The notes under the pieces are model-generated. The model saw only the letters and a list, made by a program, of their open reading frames with translations. It was not told the origin of the DNA and ran no database searches. From the NCBI GenBank assembly GCA_948474755.1, contig CAOLHI010000254.1, positions 744,001 to 808,000 of the forward strand: a stretch of 64,000 nucleotides of DNA, read 5' to 3'. Below are positions 11,466-22,533 of the stretch, in pieces. The stretch's first letter is position 1, and each line of letters begins with the position of its first letter. A program made the translations under genes and the position numbers. This DNA is from Ctenosaura bakeri (lineage: Eukaryota > Chordata > Lepidosauria > Squamata > Iguanidae).

Positions 11466-11503
11466 GGCTTTTCTCTACGCAGAGTGTTCTCCCCGCGCGC
11501 CAT
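11459..11503 (-). promoter_or_regulatory. Upstream ORF overlapping the start codon of the C1orf185-like gene
   Basis: An ATG with a strong context (ATCATGG) at 11503 opens a 14-codon frame that stops at 11459. Its TGA overlaps the main start in the run ATGCTGA, so the two frames overlap by 7 bases. If the 5' UTR includes it, translation of the main frame would depend on leaky scanning or reinitiation. Confidence 0.45.
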
Positions 11504-11727
11504 GATGGCCCTAACGGCTTTCCGGGCGGAAGAAACGAGCCAACGCCATCGCAAATGGCGCGAGGACACTCCTGCGGCGGTCGCGCGCGAGGAAATTGGC
11601 GGGCTGTTGTTATAGGAATGCGAACGGGGAGGGGGTCGGGCGGTGGCGACGCTGCTCGCTGTGCACCAGTTCGAGAATGTTGTATTCAGCCTCGGCTGTT
11701 TCGAATATGCAAAAGAAGCGCCGAGAG

Positions 11728-11946
11728 CCAGCGCGGTATCGTGGTTTGAACACTGGACTACGACCCTGAAGTTCAGGGTTCATAATTGTCGCTCGGCCAT
11801 GGAAACCCACTGGGTGATTTCGGGCGAGTCACACTGTCTCAGCCTCAGAGGCAGGCAAAGGTACCCCCGCCCGGGCCAGGTCTTGCTAAGAAAACTCGTG
11901 GTAGTTTCACCCAAGGGTCCCCATAACTCGGAAACGACTTGAAAAA
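11728..11946 (+). mobile_element. Sauria-type tRNA-derived SINE beside the promoter
   Basis: The tRNA-like head (CCAGCGCGGTATCGTGG), a B-box remnant (AGGGTTCATAATT), GCTCGGCCATGGAAACCCAC, CAGCCTCAGAGGCAGGCAAA and CGGAAACGACTTGAA follow in the order of the family on the plus strand. It still carries many CpGs, partly because it sits at the edge of a CpG island, or because it is fairly young. Confidence 0.75.
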
Positions 11947-12402
11947 AAGGAACAATACAAAGGAGTCTCCCCACGTCAAGCTAATTACAATTGCAAGCAT
12001 TGCATACCGTATTTCTTGGGAGATGCCATCCAAACGGATGTTGCTTATTTTCTGCTATAATTCTTGTGGTATTTTGCGTTTTCTAGTTTCTCAAGTGGGC
12101 TTGCTGTACGACCTTTGTTATTCCTGCCTCAGCCCATCAGCAACTAGTTTTTGCAAATGGACCATGGGGGTTTATGGAGGATGATACAGTCTTTTCCTCC
12201 ACTGTCAAGTTGCCACAATCGGTACTCCATTTTTCTTTGCCCCTATGGATTTGACTGTGGGGGGGGGACTGGCTTCTGACATAAATACTAGAAACATCTA
12301 AGATTGATTTCTGTTCTGCTTGTTTTGTAAAATACTTACTTTGTTCCCTTATATACAAATGTGCATGTGCTTGCTGCGTATTTCCTTCTCATTTATGAAT
12401 AG

Positions 12403-12535
12403 CCAGTGGCACCCTCCCAATTCAGAATGGCACTCCAGGAATGGGAGGCAACCTTTTCACGCCAAACCATCTTTCCAGCAAAATGGTCTCATGGAGGACA
12501 GAATCAGGCAGACTTCAGTAATGACTTCTTCATGG
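12403..12535 (+). CDS. Candidate internal or first coding exon of a small divergent gene
   Basis: A 133-bp segment between an acceptor (TTCCTTCTCATTTATGAATAG) and a strong donor (CATGG|GTAAGAGT). The frame starting at 12403 is open throughout and contains an ATG with good context (AGAATGG) at about 12418, giving MALQEWEATF onward with aromatic and charged residues mixed as in a real protein. It ends in phase 1. The segment at 12703-12809 accepts that phase and continues the frame to a stop. From the internal ATG the product would be about 71 residues. No homolog is recognised. A second frame of this segment is also open, which lowers confidence. It could be chance. Confidence 0.33.
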
Positions 12536-12702
12536 GTAAGAGTGTGAACAAGATTTCAATCCTTATGTTATTATTTGAATTGTAAAACTACTTGTCCTAT
12601 GAAAATGACATGTATGAAAAGCCAAGGGGCCTGACTGTAGTAGCATATCAAACATCTTTAATAACATTCTGAGTCTGGTGCAAGGGAAAATTATTCATGC
12701 AG

Positions 12703-12809
12703 AAAAAATGCCACTAACCCAACAGGAAACCCAGCAGTTCCCAAAGAAAAGCCAGTACAAATATCCCCCCTCCAAGTCCAAGACATTCAAAGAGCTGGCA
12801 GTACAGTAA
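12703..12809 (+). CDS. Candidate terminal exon of the small divergent gene
   Basis: Begins after an ATGCAG acceptor with a weak pyrimidine tract. Joined in phase to 12403-12535 it reads through KMPLTQQETQQFPKKSQ, then a Lys/Pro/Tyr-rich stretch (YKYPPSKSKTF), to a TAA at 12807-12809. A polyadenylation signal AATAAA lies downstream at 13072-13077. The basic, Tyr/Pro-rich C-terminus is reminiscent of small ciliary or sperm axoneme proteins, but that is an impression only. A transcript would be needed to establish it. Confidence 0.3.
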
Positions 12810-13071
12810 TTCATTGTGGCCCACCATATTGACACAGGCTATTTCCCCTGCAATTTTTTTGGCTTCCATCCCAGTTTAGATTTTTAAGAAGTGGGTAAAT
12901 CCTGCATATCTATAAGCAGGACTCAGCATTACCTTGAACAGTACATAGAGGTGAATAGTTTCATTGGCTTCTATCAATGTAATTGAGATATTTTCCTCAG
13001 GTGTATACATGTGTGAAGATTTTAGTCCTAAATCTTAACATGTAAGTCTGTCCCAGGATAATATGACAGGG

Positions 13072-13077
13072 AATAAA
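13072..13077 (+). terminator. Candidate polyadenylation signal
   Basis: AATAAA about 260 bases after the stop codon of the candidate gene ending at 12809. The motif is frequent in AT-rich DNA, so support depends on that gene being real. Confidence 0.25.
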
Positions 13078-13518
13078 AGGACCACTGAAGGTAGGTTTCT
13101 TATTTCTCAGAGTTAATGAATATTCAATAGTTATCAAATTACAGCAAGAATGGAATGGAGAATTGGAAAACCCAGTTCTGACTAACCAATGGCTATTTAA
13201 CATCTATATTATAGCTACAGATCTCTGACTGCATCTTATACAGTAGAAATTGTTCTTTCTGTTATATTGGTCGCCACAACATTTATTCAAGACAGGGCTT
13301 TCTAAGTCAGCACATTGTTGGAGACATAATGCTGCTAATGATGCTTCTGGCATATGTTTGGGAGTTGTCCCATAGTAGCTACATTTTGGGAGGAAGTAAT
13401 CACATGAGTAAATTTGGTATTGGAAAGTTCCTTGATATTAGGGGAGGTGCATGTTCTTTTGAATTATTTTCCTGTTTCTTAGAAATGAATGAAGTGGTTT
13501 TTTTATACCCTTTTGATT

Positions 13519-13690
13519 GCTAAAAGATTGATACTTCATTACTGGAAAGATAATCTTCCTCCACCTGTTACTCAACAGATAGAAAATGTAACAACACTTC
13601 CAACATTTAAAAGAATGATGTATAGATGAAATTTACAAATGGACTTATATTTGGACATTTGGTCAGATTTTATAAAAACTTACAATTAAG
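13519..13690 (+). mobile_element. L1-like LINE ORF2 3' relic
   Basis: The plus-strand translation contains an AKRLI..YWK..LPPP pattern followed by TFKRMMYR and, after a stop, MDLYLDIWSDF. This resembles the C-terminal end of L1-type ORF2 proteins, where a conserved Trp-Lys and Pro-Pro occur in that order. It is short and interrupted. Family assignment is tentative. Confidence 0.35.
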
Positions 13691-15370
13691 GTAGTTATTT
13701 TTCCTCTTTTCTGTGCTTTTGTTTTCCTGTTTCTGTTATACTGGAACATTATTGTGTGTAACAGAACACTTTTGAACATAATTTTTTTTAAAAAAAATAG
13801 CAATTCCTGTTGTGTAGTTTCTTTTGCTAAAGGCTTATAGCAAAAAATACTACAATATGTTGTTTCTACTTGGTACCCAAATGTTTTTAACTGATGAGAA
13901 ATATAATAACTGTCATCTAGAATTTATGAGTATCAGACTCAGTGGCACTTACTATTAAATACACATGTTTTGGATTAATCTGTTAATCTGCATGTTTATT
14001 TTTGGCACTCCAAAACTGAACAAATGGAAAACTGAAAACTTTCCCATTATTACTGCCCTAAATAGGAATAGGGATACATAGCTTCAGGACAAGGAATTCA
14101 GTTAAAGCTGTCTAACATAGGCTGGTTGTACAGCTCTATTATTTTAAATATAAAATACAGTATTGTTTTTCATACTTTATAAAAATACTAGTTGTGCAGT
14201 AGTGCTTATTTTAATTGAATCCTATTGGCTTTACATAATTTAGTTGTTTTTTATTTGTCCACAAGATGGTGCTCTATCAAACAAGTTAGTAAAGTACCTT
14301 TGTATATTGGAAGTATCATATCTTGTCAAGATTGCATTTTACTTTTCATAAAGAAAATTAAGTATTTGATTTAAATTATTTTTTAATCAGCAGATATCTT
14401 GATTATAGTAAAGGTTTTATACTGTAACATTATGTGTATAGAAAGCCTGATTGTATAAATCATGGAATAAGACCTAAATGACAACTGTTACCATATTGGC
14501 TGGTCTAATTTTTGTCCTCAAATTCATCCATAGGTTTAAGATGACAGATGACAGCTATTTTAAAAACATTAAAATTCATGGAGCACAAAGTCCAGACACT
14601 TGTGATCAGAAAACTAAAATAATATTCTCCCTAATAAAATACCTCCCTGAAATTACATATTTGGAAAAAAGGTAGTTCCAGGCTGGGAAGCAACTGCTGA
14701 AAACTCAACTTTGTAGGCCTATATTTTTCAGAGTTGACATCTCTCAATCAGATATGGAAATTAGAATGGAACATATGGGAAAGTGGCTTCCATTCTACTT
14801 AGAAATACTGGGGCAAAACTAGAGTTAATTCTAATCCCTACAGATCCATTGAAATCAATGGGGCTTACATAAGTACTGACTAATTCCATTCATTTTAGTG
14901 ACTCTATGAGAGTCATGGCTAACCTTGGCTTTGGCTCAGTTTTAGAGTTTATCCTATTTTGATAAGATTTACCAAGCCCACCTTTCCCCCATAATTTATC
15001 AATTTTTGTTTAGACAGCATTAATATTACGTTATAACCTGGATGGCTGCTGTAAGTTGCCAGAACTCTTTGGAGGTAAAGGTGGGTATAAATGTAAAATA
15101 AATAAATACATTGGTCTATGAAAGTAAGCATAATACTTGGCAATTTTAATTTAGGAAAGAATTTTTATGAGGAAAGCTTTCCTCACAGTTAGCATACCTA
15201 GGGTTGCCATTCTCCTAAAGAAATCTTAATAGATTAATTTTTTTAGTAGATTATTGATCATATTTGCATCTGAGGTGATGCAGATAGGCACCATTTTAAA
15301 GAGAAGTGCCCTCCTGGAAAGAAGAGTGAACACACCAATGCAGTTAAAAAAAAAACTTAGTATTTTTAAA

Positions 15371-15602
15371 ATACGTGTTGGGTGCCTTCAAGGCATTTTT
15401 GACTTATGGCAACACTAAGGTGATCCTATCACAGGATTTTCTTGGCAAGATGAGTTCAGAAGGGGTGTGACTCTGCCTTCCTCTGAAGTTGAGAGAGTGT
15501 TACTTGGCCAACATCACCCAGTGGATTTCTGTAACTGAGTGGGGATTTAAACCCTGGTCGCTGGAATTGTAGCTCAGGCTCAAACATTATACCACATTAA
15601 CT
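15371..15602 (-). mobile_element. Sauria-type tRNA-derived SINE
   Basis: Tail-first order on the plus strand (GTGCCTTCAAGGCATTTTTG, then GACTTATGGCAACACTAAGG, later CTGAGTGGGGATTTAAACCC and a decayed tRNA head). It ends about 150 bp before the BEL/Pao element. Confidence 0.75.
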
Positions 15603-15749
15603 CCGTTTTTTAAAAGATTGATTCTTTTAAAATAAAATCTGCTAATGGATGAGCACCCTAAAGTTTTTAAGTTGGTCAGTATTCTGCCCCATCACAGTAT
15701 TTAACAGTATGTTATCTTAAGTGTTTTATAACTGTGTCCGTTATGGATC

Positions 15750-16218
15750 TGGTATCTACTGATCAGGCCTGATTCCTTGTATCTGTGTTGATTGGCTGCA
15801 CCTTACAAATCTCCCTCAGGCTTGTTCTCTTCAGTTTTAACTGTCCTTCTGCTGTCTTAAGGGCCTTATCCCTTTTTTACTTCATCCTGTGTCTCCTCCT
15901 TCCATTCTGTATTTCCTTTTCAGTTGCTGTTATTTAGGCCATTTCCACACCAGAGTGTTATAGTGCTGCTATTCCATTTTCAACATCCTATGAAATCCTG
16001 GGGTTTGCAGTTTAGGGAGGGGCCTTTGAGGCCCCTCCCTAAACTGCAAACCCCAGGATTCCATAGGATGTTGAAAGTGGAATAATAACACTATAACAGT
16101 CTAGTGCGGAAATGGCTCAACAGTAAAGTTCAGTATTGATTTTACCTCAGTGATTGGATGTTAGTTAACTTTCTGGATAGTTACACAACTAAATACAATG
16201 TATGTTGAGGTCAGAACA
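15750..16218 (+). repeat. 5' LTR of the BEL/Pao element, split by a MITE
   Basis: Starts TGGTATCTACTGATCAG and ends CAGAACA. It aligns with 22534-22836 over its whole length once the MITE at 15937-16117 is removed (about 288 bp left, against 303 bp). Shared words include GATTCCTTGTATCTGTGTT and TTCCATTCTGTAT. Confidence 0.75.
15937..16117. mobile_element. Palindromic MITE, copy 2, near-perfect hairpin
   Basis: The two arms are almost exact reverse complements right to the centre (GGGAGGGGCCTTTGAGGCCCCTCC), so a single strand would fold into one stem of about 85 bp. Inserted in the 5' LTR of the BEL/Pao element. The flanking triplets TTA and CAA do not match. Confidence 0.8.
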
Positions 16219-16230
16219 GTAAAAAAGAGT

Positions 16231-16296
16231 AAAAAGAGACAATGCCTCAATGAAAAAGAGACAACGCCTCAATGAAAAAGAGACAACGCCTTGTTA
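16231..16296. repeat. 22-bp tandem repeat, three copies, just after the 5' LTR
   Basis: The unit AAAAAGAGACAATGCCTCAA plus TG occurs three times in a row with one to four changes. It sits where a retrotransposon leader and primer-binding site would be. Confidence 0.8.
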
Positions 16297-17565
16297 AAGA
16301 AGAGATAAGAAGACATGCCCAGTGTCTCTGGTTTACACCCTGTGCTACATCTCTACAGGTAGGCCTCAGGAGTACAGCCAGAGTTACAACCAGAGTGTAG
16401 AATCCAGCATTCCTGCTCCTTCAGTTAGATGGCAGAACCCAAGCCCAGAGATGGCGGCTGCTGAGATTAGACTTCAAGCCTGTAGTGCCTCAGTAGGAAA
16501 CAAGCTCAAAAAGGCAAGTGTTTTGACTCTTAACAGTCTAGGAAACATATGAAGCTGAGAAAGGTCAGGAACAAGAGAAGTCAGAAAGGACTAGGACAAG
16601 GTTGAACAAAATATACATGTTACATACAGATGAATATGAGATTCAACAAATTGGCTCAGTTAAGGTCCAATTACACATGATACTACTTTTGTGAAATCTT
16701 TCTCTCTCTCTTAACAAAACTCAATACAGATTCACGTTTGAGAGAACATGTCATCCAGGAGACGATCAACCAGGACAAAGACAATATTGTCAAAGCAGTT
16801 ATTCCTGAACCAGAAATCAGAGTAACACACTTGTGAGAGACAAGTTCATAACATTCCTGCTTCTCTAGCTACTCAGCAAGGTCAATGAGATTTGCCTGAT
16901 CCAAGCTGACCTCAGTCAGCATAGCTGCTGCCAGAGCATGAGCTGACGCGGAAGCTGCCTGGACATATTCCTCTTAATGGAAAAAAAGAAGTAGGCATGA
17001 AGGCAGAAGCTTTCAACCTAGAAACTCCGAATCTGGAGAGAGAAGCAGCAGCAGCTGAGGCCCCAGCCAGAGTTTTTGAAGCAGCTCCAGGACAGGATAG
17101 CAGAGAGAACCAGCTCAGTAAAATTAAGGCACTGGACTCTACTCAACACACCACAGACTGTGTGTTGAGCCATAGTACTGGGTACAGACCCAATGCATGC
17201 CTAACTATAAATGCAAATAGCTTCTAAGGTGATTGGGTGCTTCTGTGCACACAGAAACACCAGAACTGGATTGGGATCAGAAATTGTGTACACAGGACAA
17301 TATACTGCTTTGGATTCAGCCTCAAACTGTCTGGAAGAATAGGGTTTAGAACAGCTGCCAAAATGTCATCAGCAGAAGTGTCAAACACATGCACCCTGCA
17401 CCATCTAGAAGCTGAACTTCACTATCTGATCATGATATACCAGGCAAGTTACAAGGAGCTGGTCCCCACCATATTCAGAAAAATTGCCAGAGTACTCAAA
17501 AGGAGGTTTCCAATCTTCCAATATAACCAGTCTGATCCAATCTGATCTGATTAACCTTGTTAATA

Positions 17566-17937
17566 CAGTTGTCCTTCCATGTTTACAGGGGCTAGAAGCA
17601 CAGGAGCCCTGTGAAAGTGGAAAACCTAAAAATATCTATAGGTTGCAGTGCCAATTGTCTGGTTTTGCATTTAAGACAGTGGGGTTCCTTAGGAGGGCAG
17701 AAATGGGCAGCTGGTGGGGCTTTCTACCATCTCTGCTGCTGCCCTGTGCAATTTTTAATAGGGACTTACAAGCTTACCTTGCATTTGCAGTCTCTGGCAG
17801 TCTCATGAGGTTTGCAGAGATAAAGCAAATGTGAGATAAGGCTTGCAAGTTGCTATTAAAGATGATGAAGCATAGCAGCAGAGGTGGCAGCAAATAATCT
17901 GTGAATAGTTAAACCCGTGGACATGAAGGGCCAACTG
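17566..17937. mobile_element. Tigger/pogo-like MITE nested in the BEL/Pao element
   Basis: Ends CAGTTGTCCTTCCATG and CATGAAGGGCCAACTG, flanked by TA at 17564-17565 and 17938-17939. No transposase frame. Third copy of the family in the window. Confidence 0.7.
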
Positions 17938-19331
17938 TATAGGGTTCACCAAGTTTGATGACCTGAAAAATAGAGCATGGAGGTCTACATTTCAGAATGC
18001 TAATGGAGACCAAGACATCAGTACAGGTGAGGAATTGGGTCAGCTAGCTAAATGATTAGACAATAAGTTTTCATGTCAGACAAAGAGGGTCAGAGCAACA
18101 TAAGCAATCCACACTATAGCTGCTCTGAAAGCAGTATGGGACGGGGTAGAAGAGTGCTGTGGCAGACCTGAAGCAATTGAGAATATACTCCTCAAAAAAT
18201 TAGAAAACTTTCCTAAGATCTCAAAGACCATCTAAAATTATGAGAACTAGGAGACCTACTTGAACCTAAGTTGACCAAAACTGACCCATACCTAACCAGA
18301 TTCAATTAACTAGACAAAACCTATGGAGTGATACTCATTGTGGAGAAACTGCCACACAAATTACAAGAGAAATGAGTCTTTCTTGGTTAAAAATATGAAG
18401 AAGAGAGGAGTAGTGTTTTTCCATCTTTCTCATTCTTTTCGAAGTTCACTCATGGTACAGCCAAACTCAAGAATGACTCCAGCTTTACTTTTGGAGCAGT
18501 CAGTGTGGCCAATACAATCCACATCAAGAATGAAAGGCTGGCTACCAAATCTAGCAATGCTAGAACACCTGTATCAGTCCACAAAACAGGTATAATTTCT
18601 TCTTTGCCTAAGCCTAAGAAGGTAGAGATCCCAGACAAAGTGTCCTTACACAGGAAGCCTCATCCTCTACAGAAATGCTGTGGCTTCAGGCAGAAACCAG
18701 TAGAACAGGACTTTCCAAATGGTGTGCCATGACACATTAGTGTTTCACCTGAAGTGTGTAGGTGTGTCGCCTACAATCTTGGAAATGTATGTTATTAAAT
18801 CATATATTTTTAAAAATATAAGAAAGGTTTTCATGAGATATGTTGTGTCCCCATACATTTTGTTATTACAATTTATATATGTGTCTGTATTTCTTATAAA
18901 GGGTCAGTTTAACCTCCGGTTTGCTAATAAAACTGAATTGCTGTGTTGTGAAATGATGCGTGTCTGAAAAAGTATGTCACCAACATGAAAAGTTTGGGCT
19001 CTGCAGTAGAAGAACTCAAAAACTTACCCAAAGTCTTTGGGATCTGTTTCAGATGCTGTTTTTTTTTTTTTTTCTGAATGCATCTCTAGAGACTGTAACA
19101 TCACTGTCAAATGTGAGGAGTGCACACCCAGACTCTGCTAAACCTGACCCAAGCATTCTGCCACAAAAGATGGTGTGGAAGGAACATCACAATTGGAGCT
19201 CCCATTCAGTTTGTGGGAAAAACCATGGTGGGAGGCACTGCTCAAAAATATGTTTAGCAAAATTGTTTCCCAGAGGGTGGCCTAGAAAGGCAGAGAAGAT
19301 GTGCAATATTATTGATGACAAAAGCAACAGA

Positions 19332-19390
19332 GCATGGAATCATAAAGCTGGGAGAGGCCACAAGGGCCATCGAATCCAACCTCTTGATCG
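19332..19390 (-). mobile_element. CR1 LINE 3' end scrap
   Basis: GGAATCATAAAGCTGGGAGA followed by GGCCACAAGGGCCATC and CCAACCTCTTGATC matches the reversed 3' terminal region of CR1, as in the longer copy at 55664. Only about 60 bp remain, inside the BEL/Pao element. Confidence 0.6.
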
Positions 19391-19549
19391 CTATCTGAAT
19401 AGGAGTTACTTAATTTGTGTAGTCTTCATGAACTCTAAAAATTTGTAGAAGCAGTAGGAAAAAGAGCAACTGGGTATATGATAGAATCTGAAGATGACAG
19501 TATCAATCTACCTCTTACCACAATAATAGAATGCAATCGGTCTACCAAA

Positions 19550-21440
19550 CAACAGAGATTAAATCTTTGAACCAGATGCTGCACTTCATCATCCTCACCT
19601 GAAGTTTATAGCAAACCACATCTCACCACTGGCCAAAGATGCTCAGATCCTCATATTACTTGGCAGAGACATACTATGAGTTCACAGGGTCTCCAATGAC
19701 CCCCATGATGTCCCTTATGCACAAAGACTTGACCTTGGCTGCGTCATAGTGGGCAAAGTATGCATTAACAGAGTGTGCAGACCTGATAGCGTTAATGCCG
19801 TTGCAACAGACATGTTAAAAAAATGGATGGGCTTCACATTTTAAATCATGCTCAGAGCATTTTCTAGTCAAGGAAAACATTTACTCAAGAAAGGGCAATT
19901 CCCATGCAGCGGAGGGCAAGAAGACACTTGGGAACACATTGTTCCAGACAACTAAAGATAGTAACAGATCTGTCCCCATAAGAGAAGACAAAGAGTTCCT
20001 AAAAATGATGGCCAAGGAATTCTTCACAGATGACTCTAACAGCTAGGTAGTTTCACTTCCATTCTGAATACCTAAGCTCCAACTTCCCAATAAAAAACAA
20101 GCAGTAGCCTGTTTCACTATACCACACCTTGAAGAAAAAGCCAGAAATGAAGGTCACTTCATGAACTTCGTGGAAGACATGTTCAAGAATGGCTATGCAA
20201 CACATTCAAGGAGGGTGAAGAATGCTGATAAGTTCCCACTTTTGTCATCTATCACCCCCCCCCAAAAAAAAACCCTTGGAAAATTAGAGTGGTCTTTGAC
20301 TCTAGTGCTCAGTATTAAGGAATTTCCTTGAACAATGTTCTCCTCACTGGCCCAGATTTACCAGTAACTAATAACTCCTTAGGGTACTCGTCTGTTTCAG
20401 CAAGGAACCCATTGCCATAACTGCAGACATCCAACAGATGTTTTACTCCTTTGTTGTTCATGAAGGCCATCACAACTGCTTCAGGTTTGTATGGTAGAGT
20501 AATAAAGACAACAACACAGAACTACCTGAGTACTATTTGCAGGTTCATGTCTTTGGCAAGAGCCCATTACTTGCAGTAGCTACCTATAGAATGAATAGGA
20601 GAACTCAGGAGGAGGGGGAAAAATATGATCAGGATGCCAGGCAGTTTGTAGAATTAGACTTCTGTGTAGATGATGGTCTAATGTCATTGCCTACAGCAGA
20701 GGAAGCCATTAGCTTACACCAAAAAGCATAAACAACGTTAGCTTCAGTTAATCTGAGACTTCACAAAATAGTGTCAAATAGTCACAGTGCTCCAGAGGAC
20801 AAAGCAAAAGATCTGAAAGTCCTCGGCTTCAGAAGGGACACACCACTGATTTGATTCAGCATGCTCTTGGGTTAATTTGGGACATTAAAAATGACATCTT
20901 CACCTTCCAAGTACCTAAATGTGAAAGACCATTCACAAGTCATGGCATCTTGTTGATGTAATACAATTTGCAGCTACTGTCACTGTCCAGGGAAAATTCC
21001 TTTTCTGAATGCCCTCCTCAAAAATTCAAGACTGGGACATTCCATTGCCTACAGAAAGACTGCATGAATGAGAAATATGGAAAATTCCTTACAAGATCTT
21101 CAGGAAGTCCAAATCTCATGCACTTATGTTCCAGTATCACTCACAAATTCATTAAGCAGAGAAATTACTCTCTTCTGTGATACTTCAACAAAGGCAATAG
21201 CTGCTGTGATCTACTTGAGAGTCATTGACAGTCATCATGATGGTTTCATTCTTGGCAAAGCCAAACTAGCATCACAACCTGAACTTACTGTTCTAAGGCT
21301 TGAACCATCTGGTGCAATCCAGGAGGTGGAAATAGCAGAGTTAATGTTAAGGGAGACAGACATCCTTATGCCATCAGTTTCTACACTGATAATAAAGTAG
21401 TCTGTTCTATATACATAACCACAAGAGGAGATTTTAGGAG
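19550..21440 (+). pseudogene. BEL/Pao pol remnant: protease, reverse transcriptase, RNase H
   Basis: The best-preserved open piece, 20537-20731, carries an RT core ending in CVDDGLMSLPTAEEA, where VDD is the catalytic aspartate pair; the usual tyrosine before it is Cys here. Upstream, decayed sequence near 20400 retains a TADIQQMF-like motif. Downstream, 21068-21400 holds the RNase H-like block with GKAKLA and a VEIAEL helix. The original single frame is broken by many stops and shifts. It would have made reverse transcriptase for copying the element and is not functional now. Confidence 0.7.
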
Positions 21441-21639
21441 GCCTTTCCACACTACACTGTTATAGTGCCATTATTCCATTTTCAACATCCTATGGAATCC
21501 TGAGGTTTGCCGTTTAGGGAGGAGCATTTAGAATTCTCAGCCAGAGTTCTTTGGCATCAGTAAACTACAAACCCCAGAATTCCACAGGATGTTGAAAGTG
21601 GAATAATAGCACTATAAGCAGTGTAGTGCGGAAAAGCCC
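21440..21639. mobile_element. Palindromic MITE, copy 3, nested in the BEL/Pao pol remnant
   Basis: Ends GGCCTTTCCACACTACAC and GTGTAGTGCGGAAAAGCCC, with the family's CATCCTATGGAATCCTG core and its mirror CAGAATTCCACAGGATG. The decayed RNase H-like frame resumes on the far side, showing that the MITE landed in the retrotransposon. Confidence 0.8.
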
Positions 21640-22165
21640 TAAGTCTATGTAAGCAACAGAATAGAGTGCATCAGGATGTCAACACAACCAGTACAGTGTC
21701 ACTACATTTCAACAGACGAAAACTCTGCTGACCATACAACAAAGTCCATTCCAGCAGTTTGCCTGATACAATCCACCTGGTTAAAGAGGCCTGAATTCCT
21801 CTTAACTAGGATGTTTCCCCAGCAGCTGAATTCAGCATCAAACTTGTGAACTCGAACATAGACAAAGAAGTTTGCCCAGATGTGACCACTTTCATGATCA
21901 CTGCCTCAATCATTTCACAAAGTAGACAACTCTCTTAAAGCTGTAGCAAATTCATATTGCACATTCTTTTCATCAGTTGCCAGAAGAGTCATCCAACAAT
22001 TGCTATCATTGGTATCGGCACCTCAGGGCATATACAGTAGATGAACTGTTGCTAGCCAAGAAAAACATACTTTGTAGTATTAATCATATGCCAATGAGAT
22101 CAGGCATGTAGAGAGGAAGGAAGACATGTAGAAAGGAAGGAAGTAGTGGTCTCCCAGTGTTACCC

Positions 22166-22254
22166 TGTATGTAGGTTTTCATGGCCAAGCAGGGATTTGA
22201 ATCCTGGTCTCCAAAGTAGTAGTCCAATGCTCAAACTACTATACTATGCTGGTT
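22166..22254 (-). mobile_element. Sauria-type SINE, head only
   Basis: TTTCATGGCCAAGCAGGGAT, GAATCCTGGTCTCC and CTCAAACTACTATACTATGC are the reversed tRNA-derived head. Body and tail are missing. Confidence 0.65.
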
Positions 22255-22423
22255 TATCAGGTCTATATACAGCACACTTATAAAACATACAGCACAACAG
22301 ATCATAAGAGAAATGGCCTGTAGGGGCAGAACATATCTTTTTAACTACATGATATACTACAGTGTTAAATTATTATTAACTAATTGAGACTACATTTTCT
22401 ATATTGGTGCTTTATCACAGGAC

Positions 22424-22529
22424 AGCCTCAGAGGAAGGCACAGGAACCCCCCCCCTGAACAAATCTTGCCAAGAAAACTCCACAATAGGGTCACCTTAGG
22501 GTTGCCTTGAAGGCATACAACAACATATA
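22424..22529 (+). mobile_element. Sauria-type SINE, 3' part only
   Basis: CAGCCTCAGAGGAAGGCA, AACAAATCTTGCCAAGAAAA, AGGGTTGCCTTGAAGGCA and CAACAACA are the body and tail on the plus strand. It ends four bases before the 3' LTR of the BEL/Pao element, where a polypurine tract would be expected. Confidence 0.7.
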
Positions 22530-22533
22530 GATG

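Larger units (their letters stand above)
11340..11727. promoter_or_regulatory. Small CpG island, promoter of the C1orf185-like gene, possibly bidirectional
   Basis: CpG density rises sharply between about 11340 and 11727, within otherwise CpG-poor DNA, around the signal-peptide exon. The minus strand has a CCAAT box (GCCAATTTCC, about 11588-11597), 130 bp upstream of the start codon. AAATGGCG at 11552 resembles a YY1 site. No TATA box was seen. Candidate exons of a plus-strand gene begin about 0.8 kb to the right, so the island may drive both directions (inference). Confidence 0.55.
12810..15370. other. AT-rich intergenic stretch
   Basis: No gene was recognised. It contains an L1-like relic near 13519-13690, a fragment with the words CCATTGAAATCAATGG near 14846 that recurs in old repeats of this window, and a LINE/SINE-type tail at 15030-15110 ending in AAATAAATAAATAC. 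Confidence 0.5.

Noticed and set aside
11702..11770. Possible first exon beginning MQKKRREP for the divergent candidate gene
   Set aside because: The frame runs into the SINE head at 11728, the donor GTATCG is weak, and its phase favours the less convincing frame of 12403-12535.
18960..19448. 162-codon plus-strand frame inside the BEL/Pao element
   Set aside because: Does not match gag or pol motifs and ends in a CR1 fragment; treated as a chance frame in decayed element sequence.
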